This document shows positions 16,707 through 25,132 of a stretch of DNA of 64,000 bases, piece after piece. The position numbers and the translations under genes are program-made. A model generated the notes under the pieces. That model saw only the letters and a program-made list of their open reading frames with translations, was not told the DNA's origin and did no database searches. The stretch is from Reichenbachiella sp. 5M10 (GTDB taxonomy: Bacteria > Bacteroidota > Bacteroidia > Cytophagales > Cyclobacteriaceae). The stretch is from positions 4,406,501 to 4,470,500 of the forward strand of contig NZ_MDGR01000007.1 in the NCBI RefSeq assembly GCF_002742335.1, read 5' to 3'. Numbering within the stretch: position 1 is the stretch's first letter; the number at the start of each line of letters is the position of its first letter.

Positions 16707-18257
16707 TTGAGTAACGAATTAATAATTAATTCAACTCAAAATGGATGTCGAATAGCCCTTTTAAAAGATAAAAAATTATCCGAGTTCCATCAAGATGATG
16801 ATGGGCACCAATTCAATGTAGGTGACATTTATCTAGGTCAAGTCAAAAAGGTTGTGCCTGGATTAAATGCCGCCTTTGTTGATATTGGCTATGAGAAGGA
16901 TGCATTTTTGCATTATTTGGATCTCGGACCTCAACTGCAGTCACTTAATAAGTATACCAAGCAGGTACTCTCTGGAAAAATGACCGGAAAGAATCTCAAT
17001 GGTTTTAAGCGGCTACCTGATATCAATAAGTTGGGGAAGATGAACCAGGTTTTGTCAAAAAACCAACGCGTTCTCGTACAGGTTGTAAAAGAACCTATTT
17101 CTACAAAAGGGCCAAGACTATCCAGTGAGTTGTCAATTGCTGGTAGGTACATAGTACTCGTTCCGTTTTCTGATTCAGTGAGTGTCTCAAAGAAAATTGC
17201 GGACAGTGCTGAAAGAAAAAGATTACTTCGTCTGATCAATTCGATCAAACCAGAGAATTTTGGAATTATTATCCGTACAGTCGCACAAGGAAAAGATGTG
17301 GCTGAGTTGGATAAGGATTTGACCAATTTGACCGAAAAGTGGTCAAAAGGTATGCAAAGGCTGAAACAAGTGAAGCCTAACGAAAAGGTGATCGGTGAAA
17401 TGAACCGAGCCAATTCAATACTACGTGATGTACTCAATGAGTCGTTTGACAGTATAGTAGTTGATGAAAAGCAACTCTATCAAGATGTCAGAGAATTCAT
17501 TCGAGAGATTGCTCCTGACAAGGAAAAAATCACCAAACTCTACAATGGTAGAGCAAAAATCTTCGAAGCATACGGCATAGAAAAGCAGCTCAAGGGCTTG
17601 TTTGGGCAGTCTGTGAGCATCGATGGAGGTGGCTACCTAATCATTGAGCATACAGAAGCTCTTCATGTCATAGATGTCAATAGTGGCAACAAATCCAATG
17701 CGGAGGACAACCAAGAAAGCACTGCTTTGAAAGTGAACTTGGATGCCGCAAGAGAAGTAGCCAGACAATTGCGACTTAGGGATATGGGAGGAATCATCGT
17801 CATCGATTTCATCGATATGCGAAAAGTGGAGAATAAGAAAGCCCTTTTCCAAAAGATGAAAGATGAGATGAAGACAGATAGATCGAAATTTACGATCCTG
17901 CCTTTGTCTAAGTTTGGATTGATGCAAATCACCAGACAGCGAGTGAGACCAGAGCTCAATATCAAGACGAGGGAAGTATGCCCGTCCTGTAATGGGTCAG
18001 GAAAAGTCACTGCATCGATTTTGGTGACCGATCAGATCGAAAAAGATGTGGAGCATATCATGCTCAAGCAAAACGAAAAGAAGCTAACCATTTCGCTTCA
18101 TCCGTATTTGTACGCGTATTATACCAAAGGCTTGATTTCAAGACAATGGAAATGGTACTTCAAGTACAAACGATGGATCAATTTGGTAGAAGATTCGTCA
18201 ATGGCCATTCTAGAATACAAATTCATCAATGGTTTAGGAGAAGAGATCGCACTTTAG
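16707..18257 (+). CDS. rng: Ribonuclease G/E family endoribonuclease
   Basis: A 516-residue RNase G-type enzyme. I accept the TTG start at 16707 because the protein then begins MSNELIINSTQNGCRIALL, the usual family start. The S1-like domain lies at residues 35-140 (GDIYLGQVKKVVPGLNAAFVDIG spans its start). The catalytic domain has the metal-binding segment HVIDVNSG and VIDFIDM, then the zinc-link Cys pair CPSCNGSG near residue 425. It matures rRNA and decays mRNA by cutting single-stranded AU-rich RNA. Its stop codon lies inside a terminator hairpin. Confidence 0.95.
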   Translation: MSNELIINSTQNGCRIALLKDKKLSEFHQDDDGHQFNVGDIYLGQVKKVVPGLNAAFVDIGYEKDAFLHYLDLGPQLQSLNKYTKQVLSGKMTGKNLNGFKRLPDINKLGKMNQVLSKNQRVLVQVVKEPISTKGPRLSSELSIAGRYIVLVPFSDSVSVSKKIADSAERKRLLRLINSIKPENFGIIIRTVAQGKDVAELDKDLTNLTEKWSKGMQRLKQVKPNEKVIGEMNRANSILRDVLNESFDSIVVDEKQLYQDVREFIREIAPDKEKITKLYNGRAKIFEAYGIEKQLKGLFGQSVSIDGGGYLIIEHTEALHVIDVNSGNKSNAEDNQESTALKVNLDAAREVARQLRLRDMGGIIVIDFIDMRKVENKKALFQKMKDEMKTDRSKFTILPLSKFGLMQITRQRVRPELNIKTREVCPSCNGSGKVTASILVTDQIEKDVEHIMLKQNEKKLTISLHPYLYAYYTKGLISRQWKWYFKYKRWINLVEDSSMAILEYKFINGLGEEIAL

Positions 18258-18272
18258 TGCGATCTTTTTTTT
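18244..18272 (+). terminator. Terminator containing the rng stop codon
   Basis: AGATCGCAC (18244-18252) pairs with GTGCGATCT (18257-18265) around TTTA, followed by a run of T. The rng TAG stop (18255-18257) lies in the loop and first stem base. It ends three bases before the stop of the convergent barrel gene. Confidence 0.85.
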
Positions 18273-18274
18273 GG

Positions 18275-18928
18275 TTAAAACTTGAGTCCAATCTTGAGGT
18301 ATAGCATGTCCGTGCGGATGACGAGGTCTTCAGTGATATCGTTGTTTTGGTTTTTGACGACATTGACTAGTCCACGGTCGTAGAATACACCGCCATATAT
18401 CAAGGTATTGACCCCTGCTCCATACTCCACTCCTGCTCCTCCTGTAAAGGAGACGTCAAAGAACCTGAATTCATCAATCATCACATTGCCAGCTTCGACA
18501 TCTTGACTATGAAGCAAAATCTCACCCATGAATCCCAGTTGAAAGAAGACCTTGAGGTCTGGTTGGATTTCACTGGTGTAAAGCTTGAGCGTAACCGGAA
18601 GCTGTAAGTACTGAAGTTTATACTCCTCAGTTTGGTTGATCATCTCACTAGTCCCTTCGTTGAATCCGCTGGATTTGATTTCGAGCTTTTTGGGGGCATA
18701 GATGAGTCCTGTGGCAAATGCGTAAGTTTCCGTGATTGGAAACTCAAATTCCAATCCAAATTTTGCCCGAAAAGGAAGGCCTTTTTTGTTGACATGCGTA
18801 TCATCCGTGTTTTGGTAATGCACTTGATTGAAGTTGAGGCCAGGAGCGACCATCAATCCGATACGGGGCTGTGCATAACTAACAAGTCCAGTAAAAAGGA
18901 ATAGTATTAACGGTAGGTTTTTCTTCAT
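18275..18928 (-). CDS. Outer-membrane beta-barrel protein (porin/PorT-like family)
   Basis: A 217-residue protein. I chose the ATG at 18928, which gives a proper signal peptide (MKKNLPLILFLFTGLVSYAQ); an upstream extension of 55 residues is unlikely. After cleavage come PRIGLMVAPGLNF and alternating amphipathic strands ending in YLKIGLKF, the pattern of the small eight-stranded barrels with the 'outer membrane protein beta-barrel' domain common in Bacteroidota. It may be structural or part of the PorT/secretion environment; nothing more specific is visible. It is divergent from gldB. Confidence 0.8.
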   Translation of the reverse strand: MKKNLPLILFLFTGLVSYAQPRIGLMVAPGLNFNQVHYQNTDDTHVNKKGLPFRAKFGLEFEFPITETYAFATGLIYAPKKLEIKSSGFNEGTSEMINQTEEYKLQYLQLPVTLKLYTSEIQPDLKVFFQLGFMGEILLHSQDVEAGNVMIDEFRFFDVSFTGGAGVEYGAGVNTLIYGGVFYDRGLVNVVKNQNNDITEDLVIRTDMLYLKIGLKF

Positions 18929-18942
18929 GAGAATAAAATAAA

Positions 18943-18950
18943 TACTTTTG
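18943..18950 (+). promoter_or_regulatory. Candidate -7 box of the gldB promoter
   Basis: TACTTTTG matches TAnnTTTG exactly. Transcription would begin near 18957, which argues that translation of gldB starts further downstream (TTG at 19008) and not at the TTG that forms part of this box. A -33 TTG is not obvious. Confidence 0.45.
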
Positions 18951-19007
18951 TTCGATCCGAATAGTCTTACAGGACAACAGAACGGTACAAATCTAAATGT
19001 CAGAAAA

Positions 19008-20054
19008 TTGAAGATAGAAATTATTTCTCGAATTATTGAAAAAAGTCTAGGGCTAGGGCTGTCTCTGGGGGTGTTGGTGGCTTGCGAATACAATGCCTGT
19101 GATGCCGTGTCTCAATATGATCATGTGTCTGTGGAGATCCCAGTGAGGCATTTGGAAGGTGAGATCAGTGAGTTAGGTACGTGGGAGGAGACGGCTAGTT
19201 ATTTGGGAGACCATCGGGTTGTTGCAGATTATTTTTTGGATGCCAATCAGTACCCAGATGATAGTATTTTGGCGAAGCGTTTGTATCGTTTGATGCAAAA
19301 TCCGCACATTGATTCGTTGTATATGGAAGTAGACGAGTATTTTGTTGATTTTGATCAAAAGGTAGTCGCGGAGCTAGAAGGAGGTTTTCGCTTCATCAAA
19401 TATCATTATCCAGAGACGCGTGACCCTAGAGTAGAGACCATCATTACTGGGCAGTACAATGATCTGTATGTGTCGGATTCATTGATAGTAGTGGGTTTGG
19501 ATTTTTTTATGGGAATGAATGGGAAATACCCTCCCAATGATGTGCCAGCGTATATCGTACAGCGCTACATGAAGGAAAGCGTAGCTCCTATTATTTTGAG
19601 TTTTGTATCCAATGAATACAATCACATCGATCAGTCACATGGGACACTTCTGGCTGATATGATTAATGTCGGTAAGTCGTATTATTTCGTCTCCTCGGCA
19701 CTGCCGTGTAAACCAGATTCACTGATCATAGGGTATACTGCCGAAGAAATGACGCTAGTCGAAGCAAACCAAGAGGTCATTTGGGCGAACCTCATCGAGA
19801 ATGAACTGCTGTATGAGACGGATCATTTCTTGAAAAATAAGTTCGTAGGAGAAAGTCCAAATGTCTATGAGATCAGTGAGAAATGTCCTGGACGAGTGGG
19901 GGCATGGGTCGGGTGGCAGATCGTTCGAAAATACATGGAGAACAATCCTGATGTGACACTACAGGAGTTGATGAAAGAAACTGACGGGCATAAGATTTTT
20001 CAAAAGTCGGGTTACAAGCCTAAGAATGTGGAGCCCCTACCCTCACTGATATAA
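19008..20054 (+). CDS. gldB: Gliding motility lipoprotein GldB
   Basis: A protein of about 348 residues. I prefer the TTG at 19008, giving MKIEIISRIIEK and a hydrophobic stretch ending in the lipobox LVAC; the frame is open back to 18948 but that TTG lies inside a promoter box. Family features are the C-terminal PGRVGAWVGWQIVRKYMENNP, the IGYTAEEM segment, and a DSLIVVGLDFFMG segment. GldB is an essential gliding lipoprotein in Flavobacterium johnsoniae. The 3' end overlaps the convergent glycosyltransferase gene by 35 bases. No gldC follows, unlike in F. johnsoniae. Confidence 0.9.
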   Translation: MKIEIISRIIEKSLGLGLSLGVLVACEYNACDAVSQYDHVSVEIPVRHLEGEISELGTWEETASYLGDHRVVADYFLDANQYPDDSILAKRLYRLMQNPHIDSLYMEVDEYFVDFDQKVVAELEGGFRFIKYHYPETRDPRVETIITGQYNDLYVSDSLIVVGLDFFMGMNGKYPPNDVPAYIVQRYMKESVAPIILSFVSNEYNHIDQSHGTLLADMINVGKSYYFVSSALPCKPDSLIIGYTAEEMTLVEANQEVIWANLIENELLYETDHFLKNKFVGESPNVYEISEKCPGRVGAWVGWQIVRKYMENNPDVTLQELMKETDGHKIFQKSGYKPKNVEPLPSLI

Positions 20055-21183
20055 ACTGTAAGAGTGTATGGCTCTGTAGTTTGAGGTCAAAGCGTGTCTC
20101 AGCAAGATGGCGCGAGTGACCTTGATAGCGTTGCAACAAAGAGGTGTCATTGAGAAATGGCCTTATTTTTTGAGCGAAATCCTCACTTGAGTCATGGGCA
20201 AAGTAGAAGCCGCATTCGGAAGAAGTAATTAATTCACCTATCCATCCTTCAAAATTTGTAATGATGAGTTTACCGGCTGCTAGTGCGTCAAACAGTTTGT
20301 TGGGGCTGCCGGTAAAGAGGCTGGGGTAATTGGCAAAGGATATAAACATGGCATGGGATTGGTTGAGGACTTTGGCCATGCCGATTTTGTCTTCAAAGTC
20401 ACGGACTTCCACATTGGTGAGCTGTAGATCCGCCACCTCTCTTTCTATCTTCGGCTTGTCTGCTCCTGCTCCGATCAATATGAACCGCACGGGTAGGTCT
20501 TGGATTTGATGTGCGATCTGAATGATACGTGAGAGGTCATTAGCGAGACCAAATGTTCCTGTATAGCAGATGACAAACTCGTCACCGGATGGCTGTGGAG
20601 CAGGACGAAAAAAATCACAATCGCTGATGTTGTACACTGTGGCGACTGGAGTTGACGGACAGGCTTCTTGTATGTAGTCTGTGATCGGGGGAGACATGCC
20701 GATGTTGCCTAGGGCATGGCGATAGAAGAGTTTTTCCATCCCAAATGTGATCTTTTTTAGGAAGCGGGCATTGATGAATCCCATCTCGACAGGTACCAAA
20801 GGCCATAGGTCTCCTACTTCAAAAAAATAGGGCCTTTTGTGAAAAAGCTTGTTGTAAAGGCCGATCAAACCTGTTGTCAGAGGAGTTGTCATGATGTAGC
20901 AGAACCCAATGTCTTGGACCTTGCTGGATTCGATGCATGCGAGCCAGGCATAATGTAGGAAGGCTTTGACTCGTGCCCAAAACTTGTACGTATTGTCATA
21001 GGGTACGTGCAGGTAGACGGTACGAATTCCATTGATGTTTCTGTGTGTTTTGGGTCCGTTGTGAGCGGTAATCATCGTCACTTCATAGCCTTTTTTGATC
21101 ATTTCGAGGGCAAGCAGGTAGGACCTGATGCTGCCTCCATCGGATGGAGTTTTGAAATGTTGATGAAAATAAAGGACCTTCAA
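20020..21183 (-). CDS. Glycosyltransferase family 4 protein (WbuB-like)
   Basis: A 387-residue GT-B glycosyltransferase. The N-terminal Rossmann half begins KVLYFHQHFKTPSDGGSIRS, with the GG loop and a following TMITAHNG segment typical of the WbuB/WcaI-like group. The C-terminal half has the donor-site string IGAGADKPKIE and FTGSPNKLFDALAAGK, with the E/P/N-type donor binding region. It probably transfers a sugar from a nucleotide donor during lipopolysaccharide or capsule synthesis at the inner face of the membrane. No other sugar genes lie nearby, so the acceptor is unknown. It overlaps gldB by 35 bases tail to tail. Confidence 0.87.
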   Translation of the reverse strand: MKVLYFHQHFKTPSDGGSIRSYLLALEMIKKGYEVTMITAHNGPKTHRNINGIRTVYLHVPYDNTYKFWARVKAFLHYAWLACIESSKVQDIGFCYIMTTPLTTGLIGLYNKLFHKRPYFFEVGDLWPLVPVEMGFINARFLKKITFGMEKLFYRHALGNIGMSPPITDYIQEACPSTPVATVYNISDCDFFRPAPQPSGDEFVICYTGTFGLANDLSRIIQIAHQIQDLPVRFILIGAGADKPKIEREVADLQLTNVEVRDFEDKIGMAKVLNQSHAMFISFANYPSLFTGSPNKLFDALAAGKLIITNFEGWIGELITSSECGFYFAHDSSEDFAQKIRPFLNDTSLLQRYQGHSRHLAETRFDLKLQSHTLLQFISVRVGAPHS

Positions 21184-21323
21184 AGTGACAGTAGTTGACG
21201 ATATTGTTTGTGCTTCGAATTTAGTATCATCTATTGTATCCTACTAGCAAATGGTAGATTCTATGTGACCGAACCGTCATGGAAGGAGGCTTTGCTCGAT
21301 TGGGAAAGTGGGTATAAAGTCAT

Positions 21324-21344
21324 AGGTAGGGCTATGCCCTACCT
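21324..21344 (-). terminator. Hairpin downstream of the OsmC gene
   Basis: AGGTAGGGC (21324-21332) pairs perfectly with GCCCTACCT (21336-21344) around a three-base loop, 16 bases past the osmC stop. There is no strong T run after it on the minus strand, so it may be a Rho-assisted end or RNA-stabilising hairpin. Confidence 0.5.
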
Positions 21345-21359
21345 GCATCGCCTACAGAT

Positions 21360-21776
21360 TTAGGCTGAGACGATCTCAAAACTATGTGTCATATCAATCT
21401 CTGGAGAGAGCGATGATGCGACACTGCAGTAGCTGTCCACGGCTAGATCAATGATACGTTCGGCTTCTTTGTCGGTGAGATCCGGTGAGGTGATGATAAA
21501 TTTTTTGTGGATCTTGATGAATTTGGCAGGGTGTCCTTCGGCACGCTCGGCGACAGTTTCGACCTTGAGATCGATGAAGGTCTTGCGGCGCTTTTTGATC
21601 ATCGATACGATATCTACAGCCGCACAGCCTGCGAGACCGGATAATACAAGGTCCATGGGGGATTGATTTTTCTTTTCGTCTTGAGGGTACATGTCCATCG
21701 CGACGGTATTGCCCGCCTGATTGGTTGCTTCGTATTCTTTGTCTGCTTTGTAGACTAATGTCGAGGTAAGTGCCAT
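21360..21776 (-). CDS. OsmC/Ohr family protein
   Basis: A 138-residue OsmC-family protein, normal length. The two redox cysteines are present: Cys51 in SGLAGCAAVDIV and Cys117 in DSYCSVASSL. The family includes thiol-dependent peroxidases that reduce organic hydroperoxides; this protein is closer to the YhfA/OsmC branch (ALTSTLVYKADKEYEA). It is cytoplasmic. The gene follows the haem operon in the same orientation, 61 bases after the small Cys-containing gene, and may help cope with oxidative stress linked to haem, though co-transcription is not certain because a terminator lies upstream. Confidence 0.9.
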   Translation of the reverse strand: MALTSTLVYKADKEYEATNQAGNTVAMDMYPQDEKKNQSPMDLVLSGLAGCAAVDIVSMIKKRRKTFIDLKVETVAERAEGHPAKFIKIHKKFIITSPDLTDKEAERIIDLAVDSYCSVASSLSPEIDMTHSFEIVSA

Positions 21777-21837
21777 GTCGAATGTTTGTTTGTCAACTAA
21801 TAGGGCAAAGATAAGTCAGCGGATGCATCCGTGGGAA

Positions 21838-22158
21838 TCAAATCAAGGCTTTTACTTCGAGCATCAAGATACTCTGTTGTAGTACATCACACAGCAGTTC
21901 GAATTCGTGTCTACGGAGGTTGAGCTGGATGTCGGGTTGTGGGGTTTGGACGATGATGCGCTCGCTCTGATCTGGAAACAGGATGACGTGATCTTCGAAG
22001 CGAACGCGCGCCAAGCCACGACAAAAGCGGTAGAAGTCTTTGGGGTCGAACCCAATCATGATGTGGTGGTAATGTAGGCCGAAGCGTTTGCATCCGCGAC
22101 ATTGGCTGACACAGTAGTTGGCTCCTTCGACGAGGGGGATGGGCTTGCAGTGACTCAT
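21838..22158 (-). CDS. Small Cys-containing protein, DUF6686-like
   Basis: A protein of 106 residues when started at the ATG at 22158. I chose this start because the frame upstream reads through a terminator hairpin (22173-22201). It has a C-x3-C-x2-C cluster (CVSQCRGC, near residues 16-23) followed by FGLHYHH and a basic helix-rich region, a pattern I recall from DUF6686 proteins, but the match is from memory. The Cys/His group suggests metal binding. It follows the haem operon in the same direction and may be expressed separately or by readthrough. Confidence 0.7.
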   Translation of the reverse strand: MSHCKPIPLVEGANYCVSQCRGCKRFGLHYHHIMIGFDPKDFYRFCRGLARVRFEDHVILFPDQSERIIVQTPQPDIQLNLRRHEFELLCDVLQQSILMLEVKALI

Positions 22159-22172
22159 AGTGGGTAGAGAAA

Positions 22173-22201
22173 GTGTGGGGTGCGTGATGTGCACCCCACA
22201 C
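22173..22201 (-). terminator. Terminator at the end of the haem operon
   Basis: GTGTGGGGTGC (22173-22183) pairs perfectly with GCACCCCACAC (22191-22201), an 11-base-pair GC-rich stem with a seven-base loop, ten bases after the DUF6607 stop. On the minus strand it is followed by TTTCTC, a short pyrimidine tract. Confidence 0.7.
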
Positions 22202-22210
22202 AGGGTTGGT

Positions 22211-23146
22211 TTACAGCGAACTGAGCAGTTGGTTGCTTTTTAAATGCATTTGAATGACTTCTCTGATTTTGGTTTTGGCCAATTCAGAATTATAAATATC
22301 CTCACTCATCATTTCTTTTTCTAGTCCGAAAAGTCGTTGATACAAAATCTTGTCATCGACTTTCATTTTGATGGAGATGTCTTTTTTCTCGGCGAATAGC
22401 TCATCCCAAACCACGCGTACGTCGGCCCAGTAGACTTGATTGGTTGCCCACCACGTTTTGGCTGCTTGGCATTTTGCCTCTTCCACTTTGGTGTAGGTGT
22501 TCCACCCTTTCTCTTGTGCGATCAATGTTTCTCCATCGTCAGCACGTTGGATTTTGTCATTGTCCTGCTCGTGTACCCATCCGTAGTCTGTGATTTCTTG
22601 TCGGTTGGTACGGGCCATGACGTTGTAGTCGCTGCGCTTGGTTCGGTCTCTACGAGGGAGTGGTGCATCGGCAGTGTTTTCCCAATAGTGGCGGCCGTCG
22701 TAGTGTACCCATGTCGCAGAGCCTTCGTAGCGAGGACTATCATCAACTTGATATACTTTTTGAGTCCATTGACCAGCAACTTGCTTGGAGGATAGACTTG
22801 TGTACTTCCACGTGCTGTTTTTTTCGTACTCGTAGAGGTCAGTGTTTTCATAGAGCCAGTCTTGTCTCCAGTGTTTGATGATCATGGTGTCACTGATGAC
22901 GAGCAAGTGTTGCAGGACGATTTTGTCTTTGCTGTCTTCGACCGGTAGGACGTATTCGAGCGCTCCTGTTTTGTAATTGTCATAAAAGCTGTACTCAGCG
23001 TTGGGTGAGAAGGTCTCGGCAAAATTGAAAGAGACAGTATAGCAGCCACACATGTCTTTGATGGCCTGCTGGTCTTGTTTTTTTTTGTTCTGAGCCGTGG
23101 CTGAGAAAGCCAGCAGGGAAAGAACGAGGATGGTCAATTGCTTCAT
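22211..23146 (-). CDS. DUF6607 family secreted protein of the haem locus
   Basis: A 311-residue protein with a signal peptide (LTILVLSLLAFSATAQ). It has family landmarks MCGCYTVSFNFAET, KHWRQDWLYENTDLYEY, GQWTQKVYQVDDSPRYEGS and WVHEQDNDKI, typical of DUF6607. Members are periplasmic or surface proteins of unknown role. It is the last gene of the minus-strand set TonB receptor, HmuY, DoxX, DUF6607, starting four bases after the DoxX stop, so a role in haem handling is suggested by context. The Cys-Gly-Cys near residue 34 could bind metal or haem (guess). Confidence 0.87.
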   Translation of the reverse strand: MKQLTILVLSLLAFSATAQNKKKQDQQAIKDMCGCYTVSFNFAETFSPNAEYSFYDNYKTGALEYVLPVEDSKDKIVLQHLLVISDTMIIKHWRQDWLYENTDLYEYEKNSTWKYTSLSSKQVAGQWTQKVYQVDDSPRYEGSATWVHYDGRHYWENTADAPLPRRDRTKRSDYNVMARTNRQEITDYGWVHEQDNDKIQRADDGETLIAQEKGWNTYTKVEEAKCQAAKTWWATNQVYWADVRVVWDELFAEKKDISIKMKVDDKILYQRLFGLEKEMMSEDIYNSELAKTKIREVIQMHLKSNQLLSSL

Positions 23147-23150
23147 AGTA

Positions 23151-23576
23151 TTATATGTTTTGATTTAAAAAAATGAATTTTAATCGGGGGTAGTCAAAAG
23201 CCAGCAACACGAGGTTGGCAGACAGATACAAGCCCGTAAGGAAGAGGTCGGGTAGATCATGCCCTTCGAGAAAGACATGAAATAGGAATATGTTGAGCGT
23301 AAGGGGTACCGCCATGACGGCACCCAATAAGGAAAAGACCTGGCTCAGCAGAAGTAGACCGCAGAGAATTTCTGCTACGCCCAAGAAGGGCCAGAAGTAA
23401 CCGCTCTGTTTGAGTCCTCCTACGAAGGCCTTGATCTTGACTACATGGTCAGGCAACTCCTGGCTCACTACTGATGTCGACGGTTTAGGAGCCTTGGGCA
23501 AGAACTTGTTGATCCCGCCGTACACCAGTAGCAATCCAAGGGTTATTCTGATTGTGAATAAAATGATTGTTTTCAC
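23151..23576 (-). CDS. DoxX family membrane protein
   Basis: A 141-residue protein with four membrane helices (about residues 5-22, 62-80, 82-100, 108-128). The N-terminus IRITLGLLLVYGGINKFLP is the DoxX signature. The family includes small membrane redox-linked or quinone-linked proteins whose function is not fixed. The gene is nine bases after hmuY and four bases before DUF6607, so it belongs to the haem operon. A membrane step in haem-derived iron use is a possible role, inferred only from position. Confidence 0.87.
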   Translation of the reverse strand: MKTIILFTIRITLGLLLVYGGINKFLPKAPKPSTSVVSQELPDHVVKIKAFVGGLKQSGYFWPFLGVAEILCGLLLLSQVFSLLGAVMAVPLTLNIFLFHVFLEGHDLPDLFLTGLYLSANLVLLAFDYPRLKFIFLNQNI

Positions 23577-23585
23577 GCTGAGGTC

Positions 23586-25100
23586 TTATTTGAGTTGTGC
23601 ATAGACGAACTGACCATAGCCTCTTTCACCCTCTTCGCTGAGGAGTTGGGTAAATTGGAGTTTGAAGTAGTTGCCGTCGAGGTCTTTGATGACATAGTAG
23701 CGGTCGTCTTTGGCGATACCTGCACTGCTGTCTCTCCAATCACTCCCTATGACAGCTCTATTGTCGCTGATGAGGTTTTCTTCATGGACGTCACTGAGAG
23801 AGAATGCTTCGTAACTTGGTACGTCGTTTTCGCTTATGGAGCCCTCCTCGTCTTTGGTGTATGTGATCACTTCATAGAGTGATACCCCATTGAGTGTATT
23901 GTGAAGGGCGTAATCAGAGTAGGTCAATCCAGCACCAAATCCAAAATCGAAACCATAGTAGGAGTATACGCCACTGAAGTTGATGTCCCAGTTTTCTTTG
24001 GCAGGCTCGACAGCTACCTCACTGCCTGCGGTCATGCTGAAGTAGGTGTGGTTGTATGTTGGGGTTTTTGCGATCGTTACTTCTTGGTGTGTCTTCGCAT
24101 CGAGTGCCGCATATTGCAATTTGTAATTGTCACCATCTAACAAGACTCTGATTTTGTAGATACCTCGAGATTCTCCTGTGGTGGTGAGGCCTCCTTCGGT
24201 ATTGTGCTCAGCTGGTATGCTACTGCCTAGAGATATGAGGTAAACTTTATTTTCACTGTCTGTAGCCGAAATTTCGGCAATGGCAGTGGATTCCAATTGA
24301 CCATCTTTAGCGTCAGTGTATGAACCATACATGCTGTAGCCGATAGGTAAACCTGCGGTTAAATCTGTGACGTTGCTGACCGTGACTGGCTGGCCATATG
24401 AGGTCAACTCCAAGGGGGGGGTAAAGACGGTCTCGGAGGAGACTGCATCAATGTCTGTAAATTCGGTGAGCTCAGCAGCGGTGACAAGCAAGGCCGCATT
24501 GAGGAATACTCGGTTCTCTGTGCCAGAGTAAAAGGCCAGTTCCCAAGTATCTCTTCTTACGACCGTTTGGGTAAATGTACTCAAGTCTATGTAGCACTGG
24601 TTGGGCATGTTTGATCCACCAGTGAGTAGATCTATGACCCCTCCGTCGGCGATGACTTCTTCAAACTTGATGGATAAGGCGGGACTGCCGACGATTTCTA
24701 CAGATTCTTCTCCTGTGATAGACGAAAGGGAAAGCTCTAGCGAGTTGCCAGCAGGTAAAAAGTCGACCAGACGAGTGACAGTGACTTGTGCACTTTCGGC
24801 ACCTACAGGTACGGTCAGAGTGATTACTCCGTCGACCGCTGCGGGGGAAGTCTGGTAGTCTGTGCCGTAGCTCACGCCTTGTTCTGTGAGATCCAAGGTG
24901 ACGGTTGATTCGATGATGGTCGGTATGGAAAAGTTGACCACTACCTCTCTGCTTTCGTCAGCGGCACTGAGGCCGATGGTGTTGGTCTGGAAGCCTGCCT
25001 CAAAGAGACGTTCTACGCCATCTTCTGAGTCACACGCGGTGAAAACAAGGAGGATTCCTGCCAACAATGAGAGCGTTTTAAATGTGATTTTTGGTATCAT
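23586..25100 (-). CDS. hmuY: HmuY family haem-binding lipoprotein, extended
   Basis: A 504-residue lipoprotein, much longer than the about 216 residues of Porphyromonas HmuY. The signal ends in the lipobox FTAC. Residues about 35-150 form an extra Calx-beta-like or adhesin domain (VVVNFSIPTIIESTVTLDL). The C-terminal two thirds resembles HmuY, with WELAFYSGTENRVFLN and WDINFSGVYSYYG, the two-WD/W pattern of the family. HmuY takes haem from host or environmental haemoproteins and passes it to the TonB receptor. It follows that receptor by 32 bases. Haem ligands cannot be named by eye. Confidence 0.85.
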   Translation of the reverse strand: MIPKITFKTLSLLAGILLVFTACDSEDGVERLFEAGFQTNTIGLSAADESREVVVNFSIPTIIESTVTLDLTEQGVSYGTDYQTSPAAVDGVITLTVPVGAESAQVTVTRLVDFLPAGNSLELSLSSITGEESVEIVGSPALSIKFEEVIADGGVIDLLTGGSNMPNQCYIDLSTFTQTVVRRDTWELAFYSGTENRVFLNAALLVTAAELTEFTDIDAVSSETVFTPPLELTSYGQPVTVSNVTDLTAGLPIGYSMYGSYTDAKDGQLESTAIAEISATDSENKVYLISLGSSIPAEHNTEGGLTTTGESRGIYKIRVLLDGDNYKLQYAALDAKTHQEVTIAKTPTYNHTYFSMTAGSEVAVEPAKENWDINFSGVYSYYGFDFGFGAGLTYSDYALHNTLNGVSLYEVITYTKDEEGSISENDVPSYEAFSLSDVHEENLISDNRAVIGSDWRDSSAGIAKDDRYYVIKDLDGNYFKLQFTQLLSEEGERGYGQFVYAQLK

Positions 25101-25132
25101 TCGTTTTATGAATTTGTAAAGTGATGAAATGT

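Noticed and set aside
18929-19093. 55-residue N-terminal extension of the small barrel protein
   Set aside because: It overlaps the gldB promoter and start and would bury the signal peptide.
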